From: Candidatus Nitrosopumilus sp.
GTDB lineage: Archaea; Thermoproteota; Nitrososphaeria; Nitrososphaerales; Nitrosopumilaceae
Assembly: GCA_013215285.1 (NCBI GenBank)
Contig: JABSRD010000006.1
Location: 1 to 64,000 of the forward strand
Reading direction: 5' to 3'
Length of the DNA stretch: 64,000 bases
Shown: in pieces, positions 36,721-45,358 of the stretch
Layout of the letters: the number at the start of each line of letters is the position of its first letter
Position numbering within the stretch: the first letter of the stretch is position 1
Made by a program: the position numbers and the translations under genes
Notes under the pieces: generated by a model
Databases searched by the model: none
What the model saw: only the letters and a program-made list of their open reading frames with translations
What the model was told of the DNA's origin: nothing

Positions 36721-36833
36721 ATTATTTTTCCAAAATTGGAATTTTTTTAATTTCTGATTCTAGATGATAAAACTTGGTTTATTGTTTTACGGAAACCGTA
36801 AAGAAGAATCTAATAAATGAAAAGTGGGTTTGT

Positions 36834-37403
36834 TTAGATAACTTGCCAAGGTCGTGTTGCAAACACAATGACATATCCGACACCAATTATGATTGATTGA
36901 TATGCGATGTTAGTATATGGAATTGGTTTGATAATTGGGTCTCCTTCAACGACAACTGTTTGACCTGGACCAAGTCCTGGACCAACTTTTGCTACATTGA
37001 GTTGAGTGTGTACGTGGTATACACCTGCTTCAAGTGCTTTTGCAGATAATGAATAATCAATGACGGCATTACCTGGAATGTCAAAGACGTTTCCTGGTGG
37101 GTCTCTTGCCAACATTTCCCATCTGTTACCTGCGTTAGTTGACTCCGAGAAAATGGATATCCATCCTCTAAGATCTCTTTCTACAAGACTGACTAAAGTT
37201 CCTTGAAGAGTCAAGGTTTCGCCAGTTTGTAGGGATTGTCTGTTAAAGGTTTCATCTTCTATTCTGATGAAACGACTTTGGAGTTGTGCTTGGACACCGT
37301 GTGCATCTGCAGTTGGAACAATTGTCTCAACCCAGTTGAAACCTAATGTTCCTAGTGCTAATACAACAGCTAGTCCGAATACGAAAATCTTTTTTTCGAC
37401 CAT
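36834..37403 (-). CDS. amoB: Ammonia monooxygenase subunit B
   Basis: 189 residues from ATG 37403 (three codons inside the longest frame). N-terminal membrane anchor (KKIFVFGLAVVLALGTLGFN), then one cupredoxin-like domain with ADAHGVQAQLQSRFIRIEDE after the signal, LQGTLVSLVERDLRGWISIF and GVYHVHTQLN, and a C-terminal helix SIIIGVGYVIVFATRPW. The conserved His after the signal and the HVH are metal-ligand candidates. Archaeal AmoB is shorter than bacterial AmoB, as here. It is transcribed away from amoC. Confidence 0.95.
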   Translation of the reverse strand: MVEKKIFVFGLAVVLALGTLGFNWVETIVPTADAHGVQAQLQSRFIRIEDETFNRQSLQTGETLTLQGTLVSLVERDLRGWISIFSESTNAGNRWEMLARDPPGNVFDIPGNAVIDYSLSAKALEAGVYHVHTQLNVAKVGPGLGPGQTVVVEGDPIIKPIPYTNIAYQSIIIGVGYVIVFATRPWQVI

Positions 37404-37660
37404 ACTTATCACTAATATTCAGAAAGATAATACACGTCGTTATATGTTTTACCTTCACAGTTAGGATCGATTAGGCTGGTTCATTGTTAATCATCAATGT
37501 TAAGCAACGAAAACAACAAAAAAATGTTAAAATTATTTCATATATAACTATTTAATGATAATTATTTTCAAGATTTTTTTAAGATATATGGGAAAATTTG
37601 ATAAAAATTTACTATTTTTCAAACTCTTACTTTATATCCCGAATATGCGTGTATGTATTT

Positions 37661-38224
37661 ATGGCACAGATGCCCGCATTAATCCCAAAAGAAGTTGAGA
37701 TCCAGAGACTAAAGAAAGTCTGGCTCATCGTTATTGCTATGGGTTCAGTTGCAGCATCAGTCGAAGTAGATAACTTCGTCGATGGTTCTCTACACCAGAC
37801 TTCTATCAGAGACAGTGCATTTACACCAGCACACTGGTGGCTATATTCCCACTTCATCACATTACCAATTGGATGGGGAATGGCAGCAGTATATGATAGA
37901 AAAATCCCAGTACTCAGAGGTCCAAATAATTCAATGAACACCGGTTTGAAGATGACCATTCTTGGTTACCTTGCAACTATGTTTACAATTGGAATCAATG
38001 AGATGTGGCACTTCTGGTTTGTAGAAGAAATTTTTGCAGTACCAAATCACTGGATGTTTAACATGGGTGTTGTAGTAGCATTCATGGGCGCATTAGCATA
38101 TGTAGTTAGAATTTATGCTAGACTAGTAGAACTAGGCGCAGAAACTCCTGGTGAGAATCCGTACATAGCTGAAATGTACAAGATGGCTTTAGAAGGCAAA
38201 TTGTACAGTAGATCAATCCCATAG
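37661..38224 (+). CDS. amoC: Ammonia monooxygenase subunit C
   Basis: 187 residues from ATG 37661 (MAQMPALIPKEVEIQRLKKV); a longer frame from 37598 is less likely. Several membrane helices (VWLIVIAMGSVAASVEVDN, MTILGYLATMFTIGINEMWH, MGVVVAFMGALAYVV). The Asp in EVDNFVDGS and the His residues in AHWWLYSHF and EMWHFWF fit the metal site of PmoC/AmoC. First gene of the amoC-amoX-amoA direction, divergent from amoB. Confidence 0.95.
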   Translation: MAQMPALIPKEVEIQRLKKVWLIVIAMGSVAASVEVDNFVDGSLHQTSIRDSAFTPAHWWLYSHFITLPIGWGMAAVYDRKIPVLRGPNNSMNTGLKMTILGYLATMFTIGINEMWHFWFVEEIFAVPNHWMFNMGVVVAFMGALAYVVRIYARLVELGAETPGENPYIAEMYKMALEGKLYSRSIP

Positions 38225-38344
38225 ACAAAATGTGCAAACGCACAATTTTTTCTCTTTTATTATTTTAAAAAAAACGATGCAGATCGTACAAGTCCCATCA
38301 TTTTAAGAAAGATTTAAAAGGATTCTGAATGAGAGAATTTCATA

Positions 38345-38707
38345 ATGACTCTTCCAAAAGGATTCGGATCTGGCGGTGCTGATGGTTCATCTAGCGCTGA
38401 TATAGAACGAATGATTGGACGACGCGTTGAAAACATGACTGGTATGATTACAGCATCATTCTGGGCAGCAATAATAGCTACTGCAATTGGAACATGGGCA
38501 GGATATACCTATTATCCATGGGCATATCCCACATCAAGTGGTCATTTTGCATTCATCGTACTTGCAATCATTGAATCAATAGGTTATCTCTTCTGTGTTA
38601 AAGTCATGGAGGAAGGTTCCAACAAAAATAGTAATGGTATAATTGGCGCCAGTGTAGGCGGTGCAGCAGTATTTGTACTCTTCGTATCAGCATTTGTTGG
38701 TTGGTAA
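38345..38707 (+). CDS. amoX: AmoX, archaea-specific ammonia monooxygenase subunit
   Basis: 120 residues between amoC and amoA on the same strand, as in other ammonia-oxidising archaea. Three hydrophobic helices (ASFWAAIIATAIGTWAGY, FAFIVLAIIESIGYLFCV, GASVGGAAVFVLFVSAF). Known as the small extra subunit of archaeal Amo. Confidence 0.92.
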   Translation: MTLPKGFGSGGADGSSSADIERMIGRRVENMTGMITASFWAAIIATAIGTWAGYTYYPWAYPTSSGHFAFIVLAIIESIGYLFCVKVMEEGSNKNSNGIIGASVGGAAVFVLFVSAFVGW

Positions 38708-38828
38708 CCAGAAGGAAATTCCTTCAGATACCACTCTTTTTCATTTTAATTTAAAGTTAGAAATGCTGATTTTTATATCGATTTTTTGATTTAATTTAAA
38801 TTCAGACAACGATCTTCATAGCACTCTA

Positions 38829-38840
38829 TAATTTTATATA
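38829..38840 (+). promoter_or_regulatory. TATA-like element before amoA
   Basis: TAATTTTATATA, ending 22 bases before the amoA ATG, which implies a nearly leaderless amoA transcript. Confidence 0.5.
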
Positions 38841-38862
38841 CTGACTCTTTATTCTACTGAAT

Positions 38863-39513
38863 ATGGTCTGGTTAAGACGATGTACACACTACTTATTCAT
38901 AGTAGTAGTTGCAGTTAACTCTACACTGTTAACAATTAATGCAGGAGACTATATCTTCTACACTGACTGGGCTTGGACTTCGTTTACGGTATTTTCAATA
39001 TCACAAACGTTGATGCTTATTGTAGGTGCAACATATTACCTTACATTTACTGGCGTTCCAGGCACGGCGACATATTATGGCCTTATTATGACAGTATACA
39101 CATGGATAGCAAAGGGTGCATGGTTTTCACTCGGATATCCATATGACTTCATTGTAACTCCAGTTTGGCTACCATCAGCAATGCTGTTGGACTTAGTTTA
39201 TTGGGCGACAAAGAAGAACAAACATTCGTTGATACTGTTTGGAGGCGTACTAGTAGGAATGTCATTACCATTATTTAATATGGTAAACCTGATAACAGTA
39301 GCAGACCCGCTTGAAACGGCATTCAAGTATCCAAGACCAACATTGCCACCATACATGACACCGATAGAACCGCAGGTAGGTAAGTTCTATAACAGCCCAG
39401 TTGCGCTCGGTGCAGGTGCAAGTGCAGTGTTAGGATGTACAATGGCAGCATTAGGTTGCAAGCTAAACACTTGGACATACAGATGGATGGCCGCTTGGTC
39501 AAAGTGGGACTAA
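38863..39513 (+). CDS. amoA: Ammonia monooxygenase subunit A
   Basis: 216 residues, the exact length of archaeal AmoA. Opens MVWLRRCTHYLFIVVVAVNS and includes NAGDYIFYTDWAWTSFTVFS, TGVPGTATYYGLIMTVYTW and a C-terminus TWTYRWMAAWSKWD, the marker sequence used to survey archaeal ammonia oxidisers. Membrane subunit of the complex that oxidises ammonia to hydroxylamine. Last gene of the cluster, with its own TATA-like element. Confidence 0.98.
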   Translation: MVWLRRCTHYLFIVVVAVNSTLLTINAGDYIFYTDWAWTSFTVFSISQTLMLIVGATYYLTFTGVPGTATYYGLIMTVYTWIAKGAWFSLGYPYDFIVTPVWLPSAMLLDLVYWATKKNKHSLILFGGVLVGMSLPLFNMVNLITVADPLETAFKYPRPTLPPYMTPIEPQVGKFYNSPVALGAGASAVLGCTMAALGCKLNTWTYRWMAAWSKWD

Positions 39514-39652
39514 AAACACAACCCTTTTCATTTTATTAGTTAACGTTTAGAGTATTCTCTACATTTTTCTTCAAATTTGATTAAAAAATATTGCACAGGT
39601 TGTGATCTTTTGTTGCCTATTTTGACAATATGTAATCTTGTGATAATGATAT

Positions 39653-40513
39653 GTGACGCAGCAATACAGTCAGATTCTTGTTACTCCAAAACCATTTGTA
39701 AAATGGGCTGGTGGAAAACGTCAGTTAATTCCAATTCTAAATGAAAATTTACCTAAAACTTTTGGTACATATTTTGAGCCATTTTTGGGGGGTGGTGCAT
39801 TACTTTTTCATATGTTAAATGAACGTAATAGACAAAAATGTAATATTTCTGATCTTAATTCTGATCTTGTTTTGTCTTATACTACAATTAGAGATAGAGT
39901 AAATGATCTAATATCATCTTTAAAAAATCATGAAAAAAATTATCAAAAAGATTCAAAGTTTTACTATTACTCTATTAGAGATAGTAATCCTAGAAGCCAA
40001 ATTGAAAAAACATCTAGATTACTCTTTTTGAATAGAACTTGCTTTAATGGATTATATCGTGTTAATAGCAAAGGGAAATTTAACGTACCTCTTGGAAAGT
40101 ACACAAATCCAAATATTGTAAATGAGGATAATCTACATTCTGTAAGTAATATTTTGCAATCAAGTAAGGTCTCAATCCAATGTCGTGATTTTGAAGCAGT
40201 TCTAAGAGATGCTAAAAAAGGAGATCTTGTTTACTTTGATCCTCCCTATCAACCAGTTAGTGATACTGCTAATTTCACTAGTTATACAAACAAGAATTTC
40301 ACATATGATGATTTGAGCAGATTAGCAAATCTTTGTATGAAATTAAATGAAAAAGGTTGTAATGTTCTTTTATCAAATTCTAATTCTAAAGAAGTTGCAG
40401 ATATGTTCTCAAAGAAACCTTGGAAAATAAGCAAGATTCATGCTAATCGTTCAATTAACTCCAACTCTAAAAAGAGAACCGGACACTTTGAATTATTGAT
40501 TAAAAATTATTAG
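39653..40513 (+). CDS. Dam-like DNA adenine methyltransferase
   Basis: 286 residues from a GTG start. N-terminal FVKWAGGKRQLIP and EPFLGGGALLF (AdoMet site, FxGGG), LFLNRTCFNGLYRVN in the middle, and the catalytic DPPY in VYFDPPYQP near residue 200. This order is the alpha-class Dam/DpnM group, many of which methylate GATC. No restriction enzyme gene is adjacent, so it is probably an orphan methylase. It lies right after amoA and before a run of tRNAs. Confidence 0.88.
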   Translation: MTQQYSQILVTPKPFVKWAGGKRQLIPILNENLPKTFGTYFEPFLGGGALLFHMLNERNRQKCNISDLNSDLVLSYTTIRDRVNDLISSLKNHEKNYQKDSKFYYYSIRDSNPRSQIEKTSRLLFLNRTCFNGLYRVNSKGKFNVPLGKYTNPNIVNEDNLHSVSNILQSSKVSIQCRDFEAVLRDAKKGDLVYFDPPYQPVSDTANFTSYTNKNFTYDDLSRLANLCMKLNEKGCNVLLSNSNSKEVADMFSKKPWKISKIHANRSINSNSKKRTGHFELLIKNY

Positions 40514-40514
40514 A

Positions 40515-40588
40515 AGCTTCGAACGGGATCTGAACCCGTGACCTTTACATTACCAATGTAACGCTCTACCAGACTGAGCTACCGAAGC
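40515..40588 (-). tRNA. tRNA-Thr (GGT anticodon)
   Basis: Cloverleaf on the minus strand: acceptor GCTTCGG pairs with TCGAAGC, D arm GCTCAGTCTGGTAGAGC, anticodon arm TTACA-TTGGTAA-TGTAA with GGT, T arm ending GGGTTCAGATCCC. No intron. Discriminator T, as usual for archaeal tRNA-Thr. Confidence 0.93.
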
Positions 40589-40679
40589 ACAAATTTACCC
40601 TGTAGAAAATCCTTATAATTCTTCATCCTGAGTGGAATTCCTCTAAACTGTTAAATTTCGCACAGATTTTTACCCTTTT

Positions 40680-40801
40680 GGAGGAGTAATCAAGCCTGGC
40701 CAAAGTAAGCACATTGTGCTTTTGGACATGCAGGACTTAAGATCAAATAATGGGTGATCCTGTCTTTCAGGAGTTCGCGGGTTCAAATCCCGCCTCCTCC
40801 A
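40680..40801 (+). tRNA. tRNA-Leu (TAA anticodon) with two introns
   Basis: Acceptor GGAGGAG pairs with CTCCTCC, T arm GCGGG-TTCAAAT-CCCGC, D-loop AGCCTGGCC, anticodon arm CAGGA-CTTAAGA and TCCTG with TAA, and a long variable arm, all typical of tRNA-Leu. Two insertions break it: about 19 bases in the D loop (near 40704-40722), folding as AAGCAC-ATT-GTGCTT, and about 15 bases after the anticodon (near 40743-40757). Removing both leaves an 88-base tRNA. Multiple introns at odd positions are known in this phylum. Confidence 0.88.
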
Positions 40802-40806
40802 TTATT

Positions 40807-41193
40807 CTATTTTGGATGTTTAATTCCTCTGGCATTTAGGACTTCATACACATCTGGTATTGAAAACACAAAACCAACATGTACACAATCTTTCTCATCA
40901 CATAACTGACAAAACAATTCTCCTTTTTGAACTGCAACTTCTGCAATTCTATTTTTAATATTATCTTTTAGTATAACACGATCATCATCAACCGAAATTT
41001 TTTCAATTTTTGGAGCATATCTTGCAAATGTCGTATCCTTTTGCATCATCTCCTCTAACATGTAAGTTACATAACCTGAAAAACTGTTAACCCCTTTCAT
41101 TACAAGGTCGTCTTTACTTTTTTGATAAACTTCATGGAAATTATCATAAACAGTTTCTGAAACAGTGATTGATTTGAATCCGGCTTTTGGCAA
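40807..41193 (-). CDS. Small DNA-binding-like protein with cysteine cluster
   Basis: 128 residues. N-terminal part resembles a ribbon-helix-helix unit (FKSITVSETVYDNFHEVYQK, then SFSGYVTYMLEEMMQ). The C-terminal part has CQLCDEKDCVH, a possible metal site. The family looks conserved in ammonia-oxidising archaea from memory, but no name is known. Likely a regulator. It lies head-to-head with the B12-domain regulator, about 120 bases apart. Confidence 0.6.
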   Translation of the reverse strand: MPKAGFKSITVSETVYDNFHEVYQKSKDDLVMKGVNSFSGYVTYMLEEMMQKDTTFARYAPKIEKISVDDDRVILKDNIKNRIAEVAVQKGELFCQLCDEKDCVHVGFVFSIPDVYEVLNARGIKHPK

Positions 41194-41310
41194 TTTACTT
41201 TTCCTTACCGTACAATAAGGTACCCAAGTATATAATGTTTTATTTTAAAAAGTAGAATGCAAATGTAAATGGAAATTAGTCTTTATACCATACCTTAATC
41301 CAAGAGCACT

Positions 41311-42204
41311 ATGGGTCGAGGGTATTCAACTGAAGAAATTAGACAAAAACTAATTCCAATTTTGAAAGATTCTGAAACTGGAATGTCTGGAGTTGAGATA
41401 TCTGAAAAAATTAATGTTAATCGAATTACCATGGCAAAATATTTGAAAGTTTTTGCAGCTGAAGGTTTACTTCGTCAAAAAAATATTGGAAATATCATCT
41501 TGTGGTTTTTGGAATCAGGACAAGAGTCTTTTAACTTCCCTGATGATTATTTCAAAATAGCACCTAGATATCTTGATTATTTAGTTAAAGGTACTGAAGA
41601 TCAGGTTTTCTCTCTAATTCGTAACTGTCTATATTCTGGAGCTACTGTAAATCGTTTGATATTTGAAGGAATTTTACCTGTCATTGATTCCATACAGAAT
41701 TTGTATGATGATGGGAAGATTGGTACTTCTGAACTGAACCTTCTAAGAACCACAATATCCAAATCCTTCCAAATCTTTAATCAACTTCAGGTAGTTTCTG
41801 ATTCAAAAAAGAATGTGGTTGTAATTGCAGCTGATTCACAAAGTCTCTTGTTTTCTGAAGCTGCATCAGCTGTTTATCATTCTGATAGTTGGAGAGTTTA
41901 TCATTTAGGTGATATGTCTACTGCAATCAATGTCTTGTTTGATCTTGATTTTCAAAAACTTGTTGGGAAAATTTGGAAACAAAAACCTGGAATTTTGTTA
42001 ATAGTTGTATTTTCACAAACTGCTGAAGGGTTGAATTTTTTTGCAGATTCAATAAATCCTATCAAAGAAAAATCTGGAAAACGTATGAAATTAGCACTTT
42101 GTGGAAAAATATCCAAAAACCTCAAAATTGATTCAGATGTATTATCTGAAAAGATTGATGATATTTTACAGTGGTCTCAAACCGTATCTCAAAGTTTTAA
42201 ATGA
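41311..42204 (+). CDS. Winged-helix regulator with a cobalamin-domain-like C-terminus lacking the ligand His
   Basis: 297 residues. Winged-helix domain at 5-70 (GMSGVEISEKINVNRITMAK), then a helical bundle (about 85-165) and a Rossmann domain beginning VVVIAADSQSLLFSEAASAV. The order HTH, helical bundle, Rossmann matches B12-sensing regulators of the CarH/MtaC-related type. The position of the cobalamin-binding DxHxxG loop reads DSQSLLF, so cobalt ligation by His is absent. It may sense another ligand or partner. Confidence 0.6.
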   Translation: MGRGYSTEEIRQKLIPILKDSETGMSGVEISEKINVNRITMAKYLKVFAAEGLLRQKNIGNIILWFLESGQESFNFPDDYFKIAPRYLDYLVKGTEDQVFSLIRNCLYSGATVNRLIFEGILPVIDSIQNLYDDGKIGTSELNLLRTTISKSFQIFNQLQVVSDSKKNVVVIAADSQSLLFSEAASAVYHSDSWRVYHLGDMSTAINVLFDLDFQKLVGKIWKQKPGILLIVVFSQTAEGLNFFADSINPIKEKSGKRMKLALCGKISKNLKIDSDVLSEKIDDILQWSQTVSQSFK

Positions 42205-42211
42205 TAAAAAA

Positions 42212-42286
42212 TGGGCCCGATGTGATTCGAACACATGACCTTTCGATTATCAGTCGAACGCTCCAGCCAAGCTGAGCTACGAGCCC
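42212..42286 (-). tRNA. tRNA-Ile (GAT anticodon)
   Basis: Minus-strand cloverleaf: acceptor GGGCTCG with CGGGCCC, D arm GCTCAGCTTGGCTGGAGC, anticodon loop CTGATAA (GAT), T arm GTG-TTCGAAT-CAC within TGTGTTCGAATCACA. No intron. A tyrosine recombinase gene starts 88 bases from its 5-prime end, so the region may be an attachment site. Confidence 0.93.
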
Positions 42287-42374
42287 ACGAACAACACTCT
42301 AGGCTGGAGTCATTTAAGTTTAATTATTTACCGATTTTGGGAACTATTTTATTATATGCTATTATATTCAAAAC

Positions 42375-43559
42375 ATGGTGGATAGTAAAAAATGGCTTCT
42401 TTATGCTATAGATCAGAGTAAGAAGTCCACTGAATATAGGAATTTCTATATGCCTATGAAAAATAAATCGGGAACCGTCAAAACCTATGCTTACTCATTA
42501 AGTAGATTCATGGACTTTTTGGTAAGTGAGAAAAAACTACAAAACACAGAATCATTCAAAAAACTAATCTCATACAAACCAAAAATCATGGTAGAATTAA
42601 TCAAAAATTGGATATTCATATTATCTGAAGGTGATGATGATAGGTCCAAGATAACAAGTAGTGCCATCAAAACAATGCTTTTTGGAGTTATTGCATTTTT
42701 TGAAACAAATGAGTTTGAATGGAATCCAAAAAGAGTATTGAACTCAATACCTAGAGAGGATAGAATACTTGGAGGTAAGATACCAGCTACCAATAATGAT
42801 GTAGTAAATATGTTAAATTCCACAAATCTTATTTTAGAAAAATCACTAATTCATTTTATATCATCTACAGGAATAAGACCTGGTGCAGTGAGTGATCCAG
42901 TATTAAGAATGAAACATTTAGACAAGATGAAAAATGGTTCTTACTCTATTACAGTTTACGATGAGTCAAAAGAGGGATATTGGGCTTTTCTTACTCCAGA
43001 AGCTGCAAACACACTTGATAGATATTTTGAACAAAGAACACAAAAGGGTGAAAAATTAGATGATGAATCCCCAATATTTAGAAATAAAATCACAAATGAA
43101 ATAATACCATTATCATCATCAGCTGCAAGAAAAATCTGTTACAAACTTATTGATAAAGGAGGGATTAAGAGAATAAAATATGGTAACCGATATGATAAAG
43201 CAGTTGTTACAATGTTTCGTAAAAGGTTCAATACAATTCTAAAATTAAATAATGATGTAAACTCTAACATTGCAGAAAAACTAATGGCACATAAACGAGG
43301 ATTAGATGGTGTATATCTTCAACCAACAAAAGAAGAATGTTTTAGGGAATTTATAAAAGCCATTCCACAATTAACAGTTGATCCAACAGAACGACAAAAA
43401 ATAGAAATTGAAAATAAACAAAAAAAGATAGATGAGTTAGAAGAAAAGACTGCGACAATAGATGATCAGGAAAAAATGATTAGACAGTTACAAGAAGAAC
43501 AGAAACGTCAAGCTAAACTATTACGACTTATAGAAAAGTATCCAAAGATTATAAAGTGA
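42375..43559 (+). CDS. Tyrosine recombinase (integrase)
   Basis: 394 residues. N-terminal SAM-like domain (TVKTYAYSLSRFMDFLVSEK), then the catalytic domain: first Arg in SSTGIRPGAVSD (about 172), a Lys-bearing beta hairpin, MFRKRFNT (second Arg region), His in LMAHKRG, and nucleophile Tyr in LDGVYLQP. The last 60 residues form a charged coiled coil (KQKKIDELEEKTATIDDQEK). It belongs to the integrases of thaumarchaeal integrated elements and probably inserted the region 42375-46692 next to tRNA-Ile. Confidence 0.88.
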   Translation: MVDSKKWLLYAIDQSKKSTEYRNFYMPMKNKSGTVKTYAYSLSRFMDFLVSEKKLQNTESFKKLISYKPKIMVELIKNWIFILSEGDDDRSKITSSAIKTMLFGVIAFFETNEFEWNPKRVLNSIPREDRILGGKIPATNNDVVNMLNSTNLILEKSLIHFISSTGIRPGAVSDPVLRMKHLDKMKNGSYSITVYDESKEGYWAFLTPEAANTLDRYFEQRTQKGEKLDDESPIFRNKITNEIIPLSSSAARKICYKLIDKGGIKRIKYGNRYDKAVVTMFRKRFNTILKLNNDVNSNIAEKLMAHKRGLDGVYLQPTKEECFREFIKAIPQLTVDPTERQKIEIENKQKKIDELEEKTATIDDQEKMIRQLQEEQKRQAKLLRLIEKYPKIIK

Positions 43560-43624
43560 ATGTTTTTTTATTTTACATGTTTACTAATCAATTTACTACC
43601 TGGTGATAAGTTGTTTATGAGTTA

Positions 43625-43915
43625 TTAGATAAGATTTTTTGATTTCAACCACATTTCTTCAAGATTTTTGATACGTACGTCTTGTTCATCTACTAATGCA
43701 GTTTTAATTTTAAGTTCTGCTATTTCTTTTTTTAACAAATCAATTTCTTGTTCTTTTTGTGAATCTAGTATATAATTTCTAAGAACATGTTCTGAGAGTT
43801 GTGATGCACTGCTAAATCCTAAACCATTTGTATTTTTTGACTCTAAAAATTCTTCTATTAAATCTATTACTACTTGTCTTAATCGTATGCTTCCCCACGT
43901 TGATGCTTTTTTCAT
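43625..43915 (-). CDS. Ribbon-helix-helix-type regulator with coiled-coil tail
   Basis: 96 residues: STWGSIRLRQVVIDLIEEFL at the start, ASQLSEHVLRNYI, then a coiled coil (EIDLLKKEIAELKIK). The start is clearly paralogous to the divergent gene at 44052 (TWGAIRIRTALKNKIE...ASQFTDLALREKL). Likely an autoregulatory DNA-binding protein of the integrated element. Confidence 0.65.
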   Translation of the reverse strand: MKKASTWGSIRLRQVVIDLIEEFLESKNTNGLGFSSASQLSEHVLRNYILDSQKEQEIDLLKKEIAELKIKTALVDEQDVRIKNLEEMWLKSKNLI

Positions 43916-43972
43916 ATTAATTCATTAATTATTTTTTATTAAACTACCCACTCTGTTTATCTTAATACTTGT

Positions 43973-44051
43973 GTTACATTATCGTTACTAACCTATTCAT
44001 GTCACGGTATAGTAACAATATTTATATAAAATTACGTGACGATATAGTTAC
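43973..44051. promoter_or_regulatory. Three operator-like 16-mers between paired regulators
   Basis: GTCACGGTATAGTAAC (44001-44016), GTGACGATATAGTTAC (44036-44051) and, inverted, GTTACATTATCGTTAC (43973-43988). They lie between divergent RHH-type paralogues; the last ends one base inside the gene start region of the right one. Confidence 0.65.
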
Positions 44052-44228
44052 ATGGTAAAAGATTCTAAGACATGGGGAGCAATAAGAATTAGAACAGCTC
44101 TAAAAAATAAAATTGAATCAATTATCAAAACCGATAAAAATCAATATTTAGGAATTACAAATGCATCTCAATTTACAGATTTAGCATTACGTGAAAAACT
44201 TAATCAACTGGAGAAGAAATCTAAATGA
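44052..44228 (+). CDS. Small ribbon-helix-helix-type regulator
   Basis: 58 residues from ATG 44052, paralogous to the 43625 gene but without the coiled-coil tail. Its stop overlaps the ATG of the next gene (ATGA). Probably a regulator or plasmid copy-control protein. Confidence 0.62.
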   Translation: MVKDSKTWGAIRIRTALKNKIESIIKTDKNQYLGITNASQFTDLALREKLNQLEKKSK

Positions 44229-44359
44229 CCTACTACTGCCCACATACTCCAACTGTAAAACTAACTGATAAAAGCAATTCAAAATACATTTTCAATGTTT
44301 GTGATACCTGTAAAACTGATCCTGATTTTTCAAAGGGATTTAGTGAGGAGCAAATCTAA
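44225..44359 (+). CDS. Small zinc-ribbon-like protein
   Basis: 44 residues: MTYYCPHTPTVKLT, then FNVCDTCKTDPDFSKGF. Cys/His pattern CPH...CDTC suggests a zinc knuckle. Translationally coupled to the RHH gene. Function unknown. Confidence 0.5.
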   Translation: MTYYCPHTPTVKLTDKSNSKYIFNVCDTCKTDPDFSKGFSEEQI

Positions 44360-44403
44360 TGAACCACTTTACACAATTTCAAATTAATTCAATTAAAAGG
44401 GTA

Positions 44404-44421
44404 GTGGGAATTTCTTCCCAC
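44404..44421. other. Short perfect hairpin before the zinc-finger operon
   Basis: GTGGGAA-TTTC-TTCCCAC, followed 30 bases on by AAGGAG, a good ribosome-binding site for the TTG start at 44467. No T-run follows, so it is more likely regulatory than a terminator. Confidence 0.5.
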
Positions 44422-44466
44422 ACATCACAAACTTCCAAACCATCAAGAAAGGAGATTTAAGATAAT

Positions 44467-44751
44467 TTGTCTAATCTAGTATATCCTAATAAACAGTTAG
44501 GAGATAAACAAAAATCAAAACGGTTACATGTTAGGTATAATGATATAAAACTAAAAATTAATACACGCTGTGAAAAATGCGTTTTTCAAACTAATAAGCC
44601 AACTAAGAATTTTGAAAACCTAAGATCACTCTATCAGCATTTACTATATCATCACTCTGGAGCAGACAAAACAGAATATCCAGGTAGGGATGAATGTATA
44701 GAACGATTGCAGGTATTATCGGACTTGATTAATTTAGGAGTTTTGAGATGA
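44467..44751 (+). CDS. C2H2-type zinc-finger protein of the integrated element
   Basis: 94 residues from TTG 44467, with AAGGAG about 12 bases upstream. CEKCVFQ ... LRSLYQHLLYHHSGADK gives C-x2-C and H-x4-H spacing of a zinc finger. First of four overlapping genes ending in the primase-helicase, so probably a replication or regulation factor. Confidence 0.6.
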   Translation: MSNLVYPNKQLGDKQKSKRLHVRYNDIKLKINTRCEKCVFQTNKPTKNFENLRSLYQHLLYHHSGADKTEYPGRDECIERLQVLSDLINLGVLR

Positions 44752-44933
44752 AATTATTTGTTATCCAAACCGTATGTCTTAGATGTGGATTCATAAACCA
44801 AATTACACTTGGATTAATAAATTCAAATGATAATGCAGTTTACAAATGTAATAACTGTAATTTCATAGTTTTAACATCATGGATGGAAGAACAAGAAAAT
44901 TGTAATCAAATACAAAAGGATGTTGTTCATTGA
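44748..44933 (+). CDS. Zinc-ribbon protein of the integrated element
   Basis: 61 residues with CLRCGFINQ and CNNCNFIVL, a two-CxxC zinc ribbon. Overlaps both neighbours by four bases. Function unknown. Confidence 0.6.
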   Translation: MKLFVIQTVCLRCGFINQITLGLINSNDNAVYKCNNCNFIVLTSWMEEQENCNQIQKDVVH

Positions 44934-45358
44934 ATGATTTTGATGGGGGATATACTAGTTCATCTTTAGAAAATATTGATGAATCATTAGAATTTATTTC
45001 AAATGAACAGAGAATAATTTATAGAAATACGTCGACTCCTTATACCCCGACTTGTATTAAAATAATGGATTTTTTCATAGATAACGTAACACTTTATTTT
45101 ACGCCAATGACTGCATACAAATCTTTAGATGTTGATGTGACACCTGACACAGTAAAATCTTGTATGAATCTTTTGCTAAAGAACTCTTATCTAACAAAAG
45201 AGGGGGGTAAAAGAACCAACTATTACTCAATAACAAAAGAGAATATGGAATTTTGGGTAACTGACTTTAGAAAATATGTATTAGAGTTAGAGAAATTAAA
45301 ACAACCATTCGAACCGAAACACGACTTACAGATTGATAATGTTGAGGATGATGAATAA
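44930..45358 (+). CDS. Winged-helix protein of the integrated element
   Basis: 142 residues, TTG start overlapping the previous stop. TPMTAYKSLDVDVTPDTVKS and LLKNSYLTKEGGKRTNYYSI form a winged helix with a wing. May act in replication initiation or regulation; its stop overlaps the primase-helicase ATG by one base. Confidence 0.6.
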   Translation: MNDFDGGYTSSSLENIDESLEFISNEQRIIYRNTSTPYTPTCIKIMDFFIDNVTLYFTPMTAYKSLDVDVTPDTVKSCMNLLLKNSYLTKEGGKRTNYYSITKENMEFWVTDFRKYVLELEKLKQPFEPKHDLQIDNVEDDE

